47,646 nt of DNA from an uncultured Bacteroidota bacterium (GCA_903840505.1 CAIMGI010000216.1:1-47646), one strand, 5' to 3'. Counted from the stretch's first letter, positions 35,338-45,509 are shown. Program-made: numbers and translations. Notes: generated by a model from the sequence alone, not told the origin.

Positions 35338-36717
35338 ATGAAGAAATACATACTACTTAGCCTATTTGCTCAATTTACACTAATCAATTTTTATGCAACT
35401 AGTTTAAAAGCTCAACCTGGTATTGGGCACATTCAAGTTGCTTTTCAGGATGCTGCAAGAAATAATCGCTCCATACAAACCGAAATATATTACCCTTCAG
35501 CCATAGGTGGTAACAATGCCGCTATTGATGCAGGGATGTTTCCTGTTATTGTATTTGGGCATGGTTTTGTTATGGCTTGGAGTGCTTACGATAATATTTG
35601 GCAGGATTTAGTAGCACAAGGCTATATAGTAGCTTTCCCAACAACAGAAGGAGGTTTGTCTCCAAATCATTTAGAATTTGGGAGGGATTTATCTTTTGTC
35701 ATTGCAAAAATGAAAACAGAAGGGGCCAATAATCAACAGTCATTATTTTACAATCATATTGCTAGCACATCTGCGGTAATGGGTCATTCTATGGGCGGTG
35801 GCAGTGCTTTTTTAGCAGCTGAAAACAATAATAATATTACCACAATTGTAACATTTGCGGCTGCTGTTACAAATCCTTCTTCTGTTACAGCTGCCCAAAA
35901 TATTAATATTCCAGCACTCGTAATATCGGGAAGTAATGATTGTGTTGCGCCACCTTTAAGCAATCAGCAAAAAATGTACGACTCGCTTGCAACTGCTTGT
36001 AAATTCTATGTAGAAATAAAGGGTGCTGGGCATTGTTATTTTGCAAACAATAATTTTAACTGTTCTTTTGGTGAAGGAACTTGTGTGCCTAATCCAACAA
36101 TTACTAGGAGTCAGCAACAAAGCGCTTCATCTGATTTTATAGCTATGTGGTTGAATTATTATTTAAAGAACGATTGCATTTCTTGGGATACATTTAATGA
36201 TTCATTGAATCTTTCTCCACGTATAATTCACAATCAAGTATGCAATATTTTGAACCCTACTATTTCCTTTAGTAATAATAACTTGCAGAGTACGCCTGCT
36301 AGATCTTATCAATGGTATTTGAATGGGGTGCTAATAAATGGTGCAACAACTCAGTTTTATACACCCCAGCAAGCAGGTAACTATATTGTAAAAGTAACCT
36401 ATTACAATACCTGTGAATATTTTTCTAATACAATTAACTGGACAGGGTTAAAGTCAATTTCAAATTTTCAAAATGTACTTGTTTTCCCAAATCCAGCAAG
36501 TAATGTTTTAAATGTAAGCTTACAATTATTAAACGCATCATCGGTTTCGATTGCGATCTTTAATAATTTGAACCAAAAAGTACTTGTTTATGATTTCAAA
36601 GGCATTTTAGGGGAAAGTTCAAAATCAATTGATATTGTTAGTTTAAGTCCAGGTATGTATTATCTCGATTTAATTGTAAATCAAGAGCAAAGTAGGCACA
36701 CGTTTATTAAAAACTAA
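35338..36717 (+). CDS. Secreted alpha/beta hydrolase (polyester-hydrolase-like) with T9SS type A tail
   Basis: 459 residues: signal peptide (YILLSLFAQFTLINFYATSL), a ~250-residue alpha/beta hydrolase and a C-terminal part of about 170 residues. The nucleophile is Ser151 in G-H-S-M-G-G; Asp201 in 'SGSNDCVAPP' and His232 in 'GAGHCYF' complete a plausible triad. 'PVIVFGHGFVMAWSAYDNIW' forms the oxyanion-hole strand. The layout resembles chlorophyllase, dienelactone-hydrolase and PET-hydrolase-like families; the substrate cannot be told. An Ig-like linker and a type A sorting domain ('VFPNPASNVLNVSL', 'SPGMYYLDLIVNQ') send it out through the T9SS. Confidence 0.85.
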   Translation: MKKYILLSLFAQFTLINFYATSLKAQPGIGHIQVAFQDAARNNRSIQTEIYYPSAIGGNNAAIDAGMFPVIVFGHGFVMAWSAYDNIWQDLVAQGYIVAFPTTEGGLSPNHLEFGRDLSFVIAKMKTEGANNQQSLFYNHIASTSAVMGHSMGGGSAFLAAENNNNITTIVTFAAAVTNPSSVTAAQNINIPALVISGSNDCVAPPLSNQQKMYDSLATACKFYVEIKGAGHCYFANNNFNCSFGEGTCVPNPTITRSQQQSASSDFIAMWLNYYLKNDCISWDTFNDSLNLSPRIIHNQVCNILNPTISFSNNNLQSTPARSYQWYLNGVLINGATTQFYTPQQAGNYIVKVTYYNTCEYFSNTINWTGLKSISNFQNVLVFPNPASNVLNVSLQLLNASSVSIAIFNNLNQKVLVYDFKGILGESSKSIDIVSLSPGMYYLDLIVNQEQSRHTFIKN

Positions 36718-36728
36718 ACCACTGCGTC

Positions 36729-36760
36729 TTTGACACTTTGGTTTTAAAACCCTATCTTTG
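36729..36760 (+). promoter_or_regulatory. Promoter of the YceI gene (-33 and -7 boxes)
   Basis: TTTG at 36729-36732 and TATCTTTG at 36753-36760 are 20 bases apart, a full consensus match. The ATG is 41 bases after the -7 box. Confidence 0.7.
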
Positions 36761-36801
36761 GTATTATTGTTGTTAACTTCTTTTCTGAAAAAATATATCT
36801 T

Positions 36802-37356
36802 ATGAAACATATTCTAACTTTTGGTTTGCTGTTTTCTATTGCAGTTTCGGTAAATGCTCAAATATACAAATCGAAAGACAAAGGTGTGGTGGTAAGCTTT
36901 TTTTCAACAACACCTATTGAAGACATTGATGCAACAAATAATGCTTGTTCCTCTTTTTTAAATTCTACAACTGATACCATTGTCTTTAAAATCCCGAACA
37001 ATGCGTTTGTTTTCCCGAAATCCTTAATGCAAGAGCATTTCAATGAAAATTATATGGAAACACCTAAATATCCATATGCTACTTTTAAGGGTAAAATTAA
37101 TGAGGATGTTGATTATACAAAGGAAGGAACTTATAAAGTTACTTGTACCGGAATGTTAAAGATGCACGGAGTAGAACAGCTAAGAACCATTGAGGGTACA
37201 GTTACAGTAAAAGGTGAAGAGCTCACTATTTTATCAAACTTTAATGTAAAGTTGGCAGATCACAAAATAGATGTCCCAAAATTGGTTACAGAGAAGATAG
37301 CTGAAAGTATATTGGTAAAAGTAAATGCTCAGTATACTCCTTATAAAAAGAAATAA
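36802..37356 (+). CDS. YceI-family exported lipid-binding-like protein
   Basis: 184 residues with a signal peptide (MKHILTFGLLFSIAVSVNAQ). The mature part shows the YceI lipocalin-like barrel pattern: 'DTIVFKIPNNAFVFPKSLMQ', 'EHFNENYMETPKYPYATFKG' and 'GMLKMHGVEQLRTIEGTV'. In other YceI proteins such barrels bind isoprenoid lipids; a polyprenyl synthase gene follows 24 bp downstream, which fits but does not prove an isoprenoid link. It has its own promoter. Confidence 0.85.
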   Translation: MKHILTFGLLFSIAVSVNAQIYKSKDKGVVVSFFSTTPIEDIDATNNACSSFLNSTTDTIVFKIPNNAFVFPKSLMQEHFNENYMETPKYPYATFKGKINEDVDYTKEGTYKVTCTGMLKMHGVEQLRTIEGTVTVKGEELTILSNFNVKLADHKIDVPKLVTEKIAESILVKVNAQYTPYKKK

Positions 37357-37364
37357 TATTTGTG

Positions 37365-37372
37365 TACTTTTG
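37365..37372 (+). promoter_or_regulatory. Candidate -7 promoter box of the polyprenyl synthase gene
   Basis: TACTTTTG ends 8 bases before the ATG at 37381, the same octamer as before moxR and yicC. No -33 box is clear. Confidence 0.4.
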
Positions 37373-37380
37373 AGAGCACA

Positions 37381-38354
37381 ATGCTCTCGATAACAGAAAT
37401 TCAGAAGCCGGTCCTTAAAGAAATGGAGTCCTTTGAACAAAAGTTCAAAGATTCTATGAAAAGTACTGTACCCTTATTGGATAAAATTACCGGATATATC
37501 GTAAAGCGTAAAGGGAAACAGCTTCGTCCGATGTTTGTTTTTTTAAGTGCCAATGTTTGTGGTTCTATCACCGAATCTACCTATAGGGCAGCTTCACTAA
37601 TTGAGTTGCTTCACACAGCAACTTTGGTACATGATGATGTGGTGGATGATTCAAATATACGTAGGGGCTTTTTTTCAGTAAATGCCTTGTGGAAAAATAA
37701 AATTGCCGTTTTGATAGGTGATTACCTCTTGTCAAGAGGTTTGTTATTAGCCGTAAAGTATGAGGAGTTTGAATTATTGAAAATTGTATCCAACGCTGTT
37801 CGTGAAATGAGTGAGGGCGAGTTGTTGCAAATAGAAAAAGCACGCAGATTGGATATCAGTGAGGCGATATACTTTGATATTATACGGCAGAAAACAGCGT
37901 CACTCATTGCTTCTTGCTGTGCCTGTGGTGCAAGTTCTGTTAAGGCAGATAATGAAACAGTAAATCGAATGCATAAATTCGGTGAGCTTACCGGAATTGC
38001 TTTTCAGTTAAAGGATGATTTATTTGATTATGGAAATGAAGAGGTAGGTAAACCAACTGGCAACGATATCAAAGAAAAGAAAATGACCTTACCGCTTATA
38101 TATATGCTCTAAACAAAGCTTCATATTTAACCAAAAGGCATATAATTAATATAGTAAAAAACAACAATAACAATCCGGAGAAGGTGGCTGAAGTAATTGA
38201 TTTTGTTATTAAAAATGGCGGTATTGAATACGCTACTCAAAAAATGATTGAGTATAAAAATCAAGCATTAGAAATATTACAATCTTTCCCGGACAGTCCT
38301 TCCAAAAAGTCATTGGCGGAATTGGTTATTTATACAACAGAGAGGAAAAAATAA
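37381..38354 (+). pseudogene. Polyprenyl diphosphate synthase, interrupted by a two-base frameshift
   Basis: The first 243 codons from the ATG at 37381 hold both Asp-rich motifs of the trans-prenyl transferases: HDDVVDD (D85-D90) and KDDLFDY (D212-D216). The frame stops at 38110. The missing C-terminus follows in another frame ('ALNKASYLTKRHIINIVKNN' to 'LAELVIYTTERKK', stop at 38352). Removing one TA or AT from the TATATATAT tract at 38097-38105 restores a 323-residue enzyme, the normal length, with 'PLIYALNKA'. Such an enzyme makes the long prenyl chain of menaquinone and should be essential, so sequencing error or a real frameshift at a tandem dinucleotide tract must be distinguished. Exact chain length is unknown. 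Confidence 0.88.
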
Positions 38355-38374
38355 TATAGTATAGGTTTCTTGTT

Positions 38375-41300
38375 CTATTTTTCAACTGTAACAAAACCTT
38401 TTGTGCTGTAGTCTATATCATCAAGCCCTATAGCCTTTATTACATAGTAATATGTTCCATCGGCAACATAATTTCCCGATTTGCTTTTACCATCCCAAGA
38501 TTGTGAAACATCATTGATTTCGGTAACAATATTCCCCCAACGGTTAAATATTTGCAAATTAAATTCCTTAATTAAACTTGATTTTATAAGAAATAAATCA
38601 TTTACTCCATCACCATTGGGAGTAAATATATTGGGAATAATGAGTGTAATGTCGCCCTCTACAATTATTTTAACTGTAATGGTATCAGAGCAGCCGCCTG
38701 TATTTGTAACAATAAGTCGTACTTCATAAGTACCATTGGTTAAAAAAGTATTTGTAGGATTTTCTAAAGTGGAAGTATTACCATCACCAAAATCCCATTG
38801 ATATGAATTTCCATTTGTACTACTGTTTACAAAAGTCACCAATAAGGGCTTCGGTCCAGTTAAAGGACTTGCTGTGAATGCTGCTATTGGTGCAGGAGGC
38901 ACAGTAATGGTAACCGTTTCAGTAAATGTACAATTGTGTGCATCTGTAATGGTACAAGTGTATGTTCCAATATTTAATCCAGTTGCAATTGGTCCATTAC
39001 CTCCGGTAGGTAACCATAAGTATGAATAGGGTGGTGTACCTCCGGTTCCAAGAACAGTAGCTTCTCCACTTCCACAAGAAATGTTTGATACACTGCTAAT
39101 AGCAGACAAGGAATCATTGGGTTCAAGAATATAAACCGGAATAGAATCAAAACATCCGTTTGCATCCCTAACTACAAAATAATATGTTCCTGCTGGTAAT
39201 CCATTTACTGTTAGTGTATTTCCAATATTCGGATACCAAGTATAAGTTAAGGGAGCCACGCCTCCATTAATGTTTATTGTTGCTGCTCCATTGCTTTCTC
39301 CTTTACAATTAACCGGAACAATTGTTCCTATTGTTGCATCAGGACCATTCGATGTAACTGTAATAGTAAAAGACTTAGTATGGCAATTTGCATCCGTAAC
39401 AGTAACGGTGTGATTACCGGCACAAAGATTTATTGCTGTTGCTGTAGTTTGAGGTGGATTTGTATTCCACGAATAGGTATATGGAGGAAGTCCTCCGCTT
39501 GGAATCACAGTAGCCGTTCCGTCACAAGTACACGCAGGCGTTACGTTTCCCGAAAACATCAAAGGTCCGTATTCGAATTTTGCAATAAAGCCGTTGTCAG
39601 TGCCTGACACTACATTTTGAAAGTAGGCACCATTCCCTTGGTCTAAAAGAGGCAAACTTGCTGCATTAGGATAATTAGCAAATTCAGCACCAACATATAC
39701 TGCACCACTGTCATCAATTGCAAGGCTGCCCCTTAAGTCTTCGTAAATATGGCCAAAATAGGTACCCCATTTATGAATCCCGTTTTCTGAAAATTTTGAT
39801 ATAAAAAGGTCGTTTCCACCTTTATAAGTTCCCAAAAGATAATCATTGTTTGCAGATACTTTAATAGGCATTCCTGATGAGCGAGTAGAGTTGGTAAAAT
39901 ATACATTTCCACAACCATCCTTTGCTATTCTATCATAATCATATGGGGTATTTAAATCTCCTCCTGGTGAACCATAAAAAGTAGACCAAAGCAAGGCTCC
40001 ATTGTTATCAAATTTCATTATTACAACATCTGTAATGCCATTGAATGAAGCATCGTTATAAGAACCCGGCAATGGGTTATTGGCAGTTACAAAATCATTT
40101 GATGCTGTGTTACCGACAAAAAACAATTCGTTATTAGCTGTTATAATTATATGGGCCAATTCCTCTTCACTGGACCCTCCAATATAGCTTGCCCATTGAC
40201 GTGTAAAAGTATTGTCGAATTTTAAAACGAATAAATCACTTATACCGCTAAAGGTTCCGTCAAAATAATTACCATTGTTTTGCGTTGGAAAATTTGGGGA
40301 TTTTGTTACTCCGGCAAAAAAAACATTTCCATTGGCATCACCGGTAATACTATAACCTTCATCAAATCCAGTTCCTCCATAATAACTCGACCATAATAAA
40401 ACACCACTGTTACTGAATTTTGTAAGCATAACATCAGCAAACCCCCCGCTTGAACCTTGAAAAAAACCATTCGCATTCTTGGTTGGTAAGTTGGTTGATA
40501 CAGTTATGCCTGTCATAAAAACATCGCCATTATTGTCGATGTATAAATAATCCCCTACCTCCATATTACTTCCACCAAAATAGGTAGCCCATATACGATT
40601 CCCGTTATTGTCAAATTTTAGCATAAAGGCATCTTGAGCAGGAGCACCACCATTTGCTGGTTGGTAATAAGCTCCACCTCCCGGATTTTGCACAGGGAAT
40701 CCATTCGTAGTTTTGCTGGAACCGGTAACAAAAATATTTCCGTTAACATCCAATTTTATATCATTTCCAACATCGTCATCATTAGCACCATAATAAGTTG
40801 CCCATTTTCTATTTCCTTGCGGATCAAATTTAATTATGAAAACATCATAAAACATCACTAAATTTCCTTGAAAAAACACACCTGCATTTTGGGTTGGAAA
40901 ATTAGGTGAGTTTGTATATCCCGTTACAAATAAGTTTCCATTCTTATCGCACTCTGTTGCTTTTATTCCGGTGTATCCCGAGCCACAATAAGTAGTACAC
41001 CAAATCAGGGGTGGGTCAATTATTGTTGTAGCATTTAAATCAATATTAGGTATATCAAAACTAACTTCATTTTTAGTTATTTTAAAGCTAGAAGAAAGCG
41101 TTCTTTTTTCATCATAACAAAGCAAATTGCCTTCTTTAAATTCATATATTGGTGTAGATATTTGCAATATTCTGCCATTTTCTTTTAATGTTAAATCACC
41201 ACCTTTATAAAGTAATTTAATGGATGTAATGTCAGCACCCGGGTGGAGTATAAAGTCGTATTTTAATTGGTTATCTGACTCGATTTTCCATACCCAATCA

Positions 41301-41794
41301 ATGTTTGGATAAACGTTTTTAATGGTAATTTTTTTATATTGGTTTACCCTCATTATACCATTGGGGCAATGTTCGTAGAAAAAATTATAGACGCAACTTC
41401 CTGTACTTTCAGTAATTATATTTTCTTTTTTTATACTCGCCCCTTTTAAATCAACATCCATCCTGTATTGACGAATACTAATATTCTCATCATTTTTATG
41501 CTCTTTTTCTTTTCTATCCTCATCTTCTATTTTGTAAAAAGCATACGTTAGCCCCTTATTGGTAATGTACAAGTCGCCTTCAGGGATGGAAGATTTAAAG
41601 AACACATCATTCATTACAGCTCCATTATCATTGATTATTTGTCCTTTATTCTCAACAAATCCTGAAGATGTGCTTTGTAAATATTCAGAGCCTCGTTTTT
41701 TTAAGACTTCACCTTTTTCAGCAAAACTGGTAGGAATGGCTTGTAAAGTGTATAAAAAGACTAATAAATAAGAAAAGCGACCATTAAAGCGCAT
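38375..41794 (-). CDS. Giant SBBP-propeller surface protein (T9SS type B)
   Basis: 1139 residues with signal peptide (FSYLLVFLYTLQAIPTSFAE). A ~230-residue N-terminal domain starts 'GFVENKGQIINDNGAVMNDV', as found in front of SBBP propellers. About seven SBBP repeats follow, each with a pattern like 'GNVFFAGVTKSPNFPTQN' and 'FDNNG--WATYYGG', forming a beta propeller. Three SprB-like repeats, one PKD domain (W-D-F-G-D-G) and a type B sorting domain ('FTPNGDGVNDLFLI', 'QIFNRWGNIV') end the protein. No enzyme motif was seen; a surface or adhesive role is likely. It converges on the polyprenyl synthase gene with 20 bp between the stops and no visible terminator. Confidence 0.9.
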   Translation of the reverse strand: MRFNGRFSYLLVFLYTLQAIPTSFAEKGEVLKKRGSEYLQSTSSGFVENKGQIINDNGAVMNDVFFKSSIPEGDLYITNKGLTYAFYKIEDEDRKEKEHKNDENISIRQYRMDVDLKGASIKKENIITESTGSCVYNFFYEHCPNGIMRVNQYKKITIKNVYPNIDWVWKIESDNQLKYDFILHPGADITSIKLLYKGGDLTLKENGRILQISTPIYEFKEGNLLCYDEKRTLSSSFKITKNEVSFDIPNIDLNATTIIDPPLIWCTTYCGSGYTGIKATECDKNGNLFVTGYTNSPNFPTQNAGVFFQGNLVMFYDVFIIKFDPQGNRKWATYYGANDDDVGNDIKLDVNGNIFVTGSSKTTNGFPVQNPGGGAYYQPANGGAPAQDAFMLKFDNNGNRIWATYFGGSNMEVGDYLYIDNNGDVFMTGITVSTNLPTKNANGFFQGSSGGFADVMLTKFSNSGVLLWSSYYGGTGFDEGYSITGDANGNVFFAGVTKSPNFPTQNNGNYFDGTFSGISDLFVLKFDNTFTRQWASYIGGSSEEELAHIIITANNELFFVGNTASNDFVTANNPLPGSYNDASFNGITDVVIMKFDNNGALLWSTFYGSPGGDLNTPYDYDRIAKDGCGNVYFTNSTRSSGMPIKVSANNDYLLGTYKGGNDLFISKFSENGIHKWGTYFGHIYEDLRGSLAIDDSGAVYVGAEFANYPNAASLPLLDQGNGAYFQNVVSGTDNGFIAKFEYGPLMFSGNVTPACTCDGTATVIPSGGLPPYTYSWNTNPPQTTATAINLCAGNHTVTVTDANCHTKSFTITVTSNGPDATIGTIVPVNCKGESNGAATININGGVAPLTYTWYPNIGNTLTVNGLPAGTYYFVVRDANGCFDSIPVYILEPNDSLSAISSVSNISCGSGEATVLGTGGTPPYSYLWLPTGGNGPIATGLNIGTYTCTITDAHNCTFTETVTITVPPAPIAAFTASPLTGPKPLLVTFVNSSTNGNSYQWDFGDGNTSTLENPTNTFLTNGTYEVRLIVTNTGGCSDTITVKIIVEGDITLIIPNIFTPNGDGVNDLFLIKSSLIKEFNLQIFNRWGNIVTEINDVSQSWDGKSKSGNYVADGTYYYVIKAIGLDDIDYSTKGFVTVEK

Positions 41795-41966
41795 AGTTAT
41801 CTGTAATTTCTATAGAACAATATTAGTAATAAAAAGTTGAAGGATTTGAGTGTTTTTGTAAAAAAAGACCGTTAACTAAATAAACTGTAACTAAATGCTT
41901 GATTTATGCAAGTTGTATAACAATGTAATAGGAGCTATTGGTATATTTACAGAAAATATTATTACT

Positions 41967-44900
41967 ATGAAAAAGATTATTCTAATAGCAATCGCACTCA
42001 TCTGTTTGTTTAACTTCAACAGTAATGCCCAACAGGGTGTAGTTTACGTAACGGATCAAAATGGAGAGCCTTGGGGTTCCCAGTCGCAGATAAATGCAAT
42101 GAATACTGTTTTTGGCAATGGTGGCTGGACAACTTCATACTACCAAAACGCAAATGCGCAAGCCATATTTTCAAACGCAAATTGCTTTGTTTACGTAGAA
42201 GGTGGTCAAAACAACGATACTCCAATGAACAATTTTACTACTGCTAACCAGGCGCTTATGCAAACTTGGGTGCAAAATGGTGGGCATTTGTTTTTGAATT
42301 CTGCTGGTTGGAACAGTGATATTAATTGTGGATTTGGTGGTGTTACCATTACTCTTAATCCTGCTTACATATACGCCTCTGCTCCCGGTGCTGTTACAGT
42401 AGGACAAGGTGGTCATCCAATATTTAACAATGGATTATATCCTTCTGGTGCGTCTTGGACAGGAAATTATTTTTCACACGATGTTATTAATGGTCCAAGC
42501 GGAACAAATTTAATAACTTGTACAGGTGCTCAAGGTAACCAAATTGGTTTAACCGAATTACAAGATGGTTGTGGTATAGTTTTATTTGGAGGTATGACTT
42601 CTACAAGCTGGCATAGCCCTCAACCCGATGCTGATAATTTATTAAACGCGATATATGACTATATGACCCCGTGTGTTGGTCAGCCTATATCTTGCCCAAC
42701 CTATATATCACCGGCAAATCACTCTATTGAACCCAATTGTTTGGGGCCTGTTATGTTAAGTTGGAACGGTGGTGGAGCAGGTTGTGGTGCAGATAGTATA
42801 CATTTTCTATTATCTTATGGAACTGATAATCCACCAACAAATGTTTACAATCAATTGGATATTGGAAATGTGAATTTTTATATACTAAGTAACCCTCCTT
42901 TGACTTTTGTCCCAGGACAAACCTATTATTGGAAAATAGAACTCATAGGTTATGGTGGAGGTGTGAATGGTGGCGATACAACATTGATTTGTAATACAAT
43001 TTGGGATTATACTTTGCAAGGTCCTCCCGCAGCGCCAGGACCTATTAATGGGAATTTGAATATTTGTCAAGGTGCTTCTGAAGTATATAGTGTTCCGAAT
43101 ACGCCCGGTGTGCTTTATACTTGGACCGTTCCGGCCGGTAGTACAATTGCCAATGGTCAAGGAACCAATACAATTACAGTAACAGTAGGTGCAACATCAG
43201 GAAATATATGCATAACAGCATCCGATGCTTGTGGAACAAGCCCTCAAGTATGTATTCCGGTAGTAGTATCACCATTGCCGGTAATGCCTTGTCCAATAAA
43301 TGGATCAACTACATTTTGTCCTAATATAAACTTAAGTTATTCTTGTCTTAACTTACCAGGTGTCGTATACAATTGGACAGTTCCTGCAGGTTGGGTAATT
43401 AATTCAGGTCAAGGTACAGATAATATTACGGTAACTACCGGAAATGCTTCGGGTAATATTTGTGTAACAGCAAGTAATATTTGTGGAGTAAGTCCTCCTT
43501 GTTGTATCCCGGTTGTTCTTAATCCGAATATAGTAATTGGTTTAAGCAACGATACAACTATCTGTTTTGGTGGACAAGCTACTTTAACAGCTAGTGGAGC
43601 TGCGACATATGTTTGGTCGCCTGCTACAGGATTAAATACTACAGTGGGTGCTACAGTAATTGCAACACCTGCAGTAACTACTAAATATTATGTTATAGGA
43701 GACTCAAACGGTTGTACCGGTACGGATTCAGTAACAGTGACAGTCTCTCAACCTATTGTATTAAGCACTACACAAGTAGATGTAAGTTGTCCAAGTGGTA
43801 CCAATGGTACAGCAACCGTAAATGTTGTTAGTGGAGGTATTGCTCCATTTAATTACAGCTGGAATAGTAATCCAATACAATTAACGCAAACAGCAAGCAA
43901 TTTACCTGCAGGAACTTATACTGTTACTGTAACTGATGGTGCAGGATGTAATAATACAATAAATGTAACCATACTTCAACCTTCAGCATTTGTTGTAATA
44001 ACTGATTCTTTACCAACATTGTGTAATGGAGGTGCTGATGGCAGCGCAACTGTAACCTCGGTTACAGGTGGAAACGCTCCATATGCTTATAGTTGGAATA
44101 GTAATCCTGTACAATTAACGCAAACTGCAACCAATTTACCTGCTGGTAACTACACAGTAACAATTACTGATGCTATTGGTTGTTCAGTAACAGCAATAGT
44201 TGTTGTAACTGAGCCAACTGCGGTAACAGTAACACCAAGTTCAAACGTGACTATATGTATAGGTCAAAATGCTAATTTAACGGCTTTGGCTCAAGGAGGT
44301 ACTCCTACTTATACTTATCTTTGGAACCCTGGAGCTTTACCAGGCGCAAACCAAGTAGTAGCACCCCTAGTTACAACGGTTTATACTGTAATTGCTACAG
44401 ATGCGAATGGATGTGCTTCAGCTCCTCAAACAGTAACTGTAACAGTAAATTTACCAATAACAGTAATATGTTCAAACGATACAACAATATGCTTAGGTAC
44501 AACAGCAAATTTGCGCGCTTTTGCTAGTGGCGGAGATGGCAATTTAACATACAATTGGGTTCCTGCAGGAGGTGGATTCCCAAATCCCAATGTGCAGCCA
44601 CAAGTAACTACAACATATTATTGTACAGTAAATGACGGATGCGGTTCACCTTCTAAAATGGACAGTGTAATTGTAACAGTAATTCAACCTGCAACTGTAA
44701 ACTTTACAAGTAATATAACCAATGGTTGTACCCCTGTTTGTGTAAACTTTACAGATCAAAGTGTAGCCGCTGCTGGTAGTAATATAGCCGCTTGGTTATG
44801 GAATTTTGGAGATGGAAGTACATCTAACCAACAAAATCCAAATCATTGTTTTACTCCGGGAACGTTTGATATAACATTAACAGTAACAGATAATTTCGGT

Positions 44901-45488
44901 TGCAGCACAACAAAAATGATAAGCTCTATGATAAGTTCTTATGCATATCCTATTGCCCAGTTTGCTTACGGTCCTCAACCAACCGATATATTGAGTCCAA
45001 ATATAATTTTTGGCGACAAATCAGTTAATGCAGTAAAATGGCATTGGAACTTTGGTGACTTCTCAAAGGATAGCACTTCAGAGTTGCAAAACCCTTTACA
45101 CGAGTATGGCGATACCGGCAGGTTTTGTGTAACCTTGATGGTAACTAGTGCCCAGAATTGTGTGGATACAACTATTCACTGTTTGATTGTTAATGACGCA
45201 TTTACATTGTTTATCCCAAATGCTTTTACACCAAATGGTGACTTGGTGAATGATTATTTTATGCCAAAAGGAAAAGGTATTAAAAGTGATGGTTTTGAAA
45301 TGTATATTTATGATCGTTGGGGTAATATGATATTCAAGACTATAGACTTTACAGGTTCTGGTTGGAATGGAACCATTAAAGGTGGAAGCGAAATAGCTTT
45401 ACAAGATGTTTATGTATATAAGATAATTGCAGTTGATATTACTGATAAGAAACATTCATTCACGGGTGATGTTACATTAGTAAGATAA
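41967..45488 (+). CDS. Large surface protein with conserved N-terminal domain, SprB/PKD repeats (T9SS type B)
   Basis: 1173 residues from the ATG at 41967 (signal peptide MKKIILIAIALICLFNFNSN then AQ); an in-frame ATG at 41895 would add 24 residues before it. The first ~220 mature residues ('GVVYVTDQNGEPWGSQSQIN', 'WVQNGGHLFLNSAGWNSDIN', 'FGGMTSTSWHSPQPDADNLL') look like a Rossmann-type ThuA or glutamine-amidotransferase-like domain, but I cannot name the family. Then come a fibronectin-like stretch, two PKD-like 'YTWTVPAGS' domains, two SprB repeats, Ig-like and PKD domains and a type B sorting domain ('NAFTPNGDLVNDYFMP', 'IYDRWGNMIF', end VTLVR). The next gene is a paralog, 21 bp away. Confidence 0.88.
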   Translation: MKKIILIAIALICLFNFNSNAQQGVVYVTDQNGEPWGSQSQINAMNTVFGNGGWTTSYYQNANAQAIFSNANCFVYVEGGQNNDTPMNNFTTANQALMQTWVQNGGHLFLNSAGWNSDINCGFGGVTITLNPAYIYASAPGAVTVGQGGHPIFNNGLYPSGASWTGNYFSHDVINGPSGTNLITCTGAQGNQIGLTELQDGCGIVLFGGMTSTSWHSPQPDADNLLNAIYDYMTPCVGQPISCPTYISPANHSIEPNCLGPVMLSWNGGGAGCGADSIHFLLSYGTDNPPTNVYNQLDIGNVNFYILSNPPLTFVPGQTYYWKIELIGYGGGVNGGDTTLICNTIWDYTLQGPPAAPGPINGNLNICQGASEVYSVPNTPGVLYTWTVPAGSTIANGQGTNTITVTVGATSGNICITASDACGTSPQVCIPVVVSPLPVMPCPINGSTTFCPNINLSYSCLNLPGVVYNWTVPAGWVINSGQGTDNITVTTGNASGNICVTASNICGVSPPCCIPVVLNPNIVIGLSNDTTICFGGQATLTASGAATYVWSPATGLNTTVGATVIATPAVTTKYYVIGDSNGCTGTDSVTVTVSQPIVLSTTQVDVSCPSGTNGTATVNVVSGGIAPFNYSWNSNPIQLTQTASNLPAGTYTVTVTDGAGCNNTINVTILQPSAFVVITDSLPTLCNGGADGSATVTSVTGGNAPYAYSWNSNPVQLTQTATNLPAGNYTVTITDAIGCSVTAIVVVTEPTAVTVTPSSNVTICIGQNANLTALAQGGTPTYTYLWNPGALPGANQVVAPLVTTVYTVIATDANGCASAPQTVTVTVNLPITVICSNDTTICLGTTANLRAFASGGDGNLTYNWVPAGGGFPNPNVQPQVTTTYYCTVNDGCGSPSKMDSVIVTVIQPATVNFTSNITNGCTPVCVNFTDQSVAAAGSNIAAWLWNFGDGSTSNQQNPNHCFTPGTFDITLTVTDNFGCSTTKMISSMISSYAYPIAQFAYGPQPTDILSPNIIFGDKSVNAVKWHWNFGDFSKDSTSELQNPLHEYGDTGRFCVTLMVTSAQNCVDTTIHCLIVNDAFTLFIPNAFTPNGDLVNDYFMPKGKGIKSDGFEMYIYDRWGNMIFKTIDFTGSGWNGTIKGGSEIALQDVYVYKIIAVDITDKKHSFTGDVTLVR

Positions 45489-45509
45489 TTTTATTTTAAA
45501 ATTACTGAA

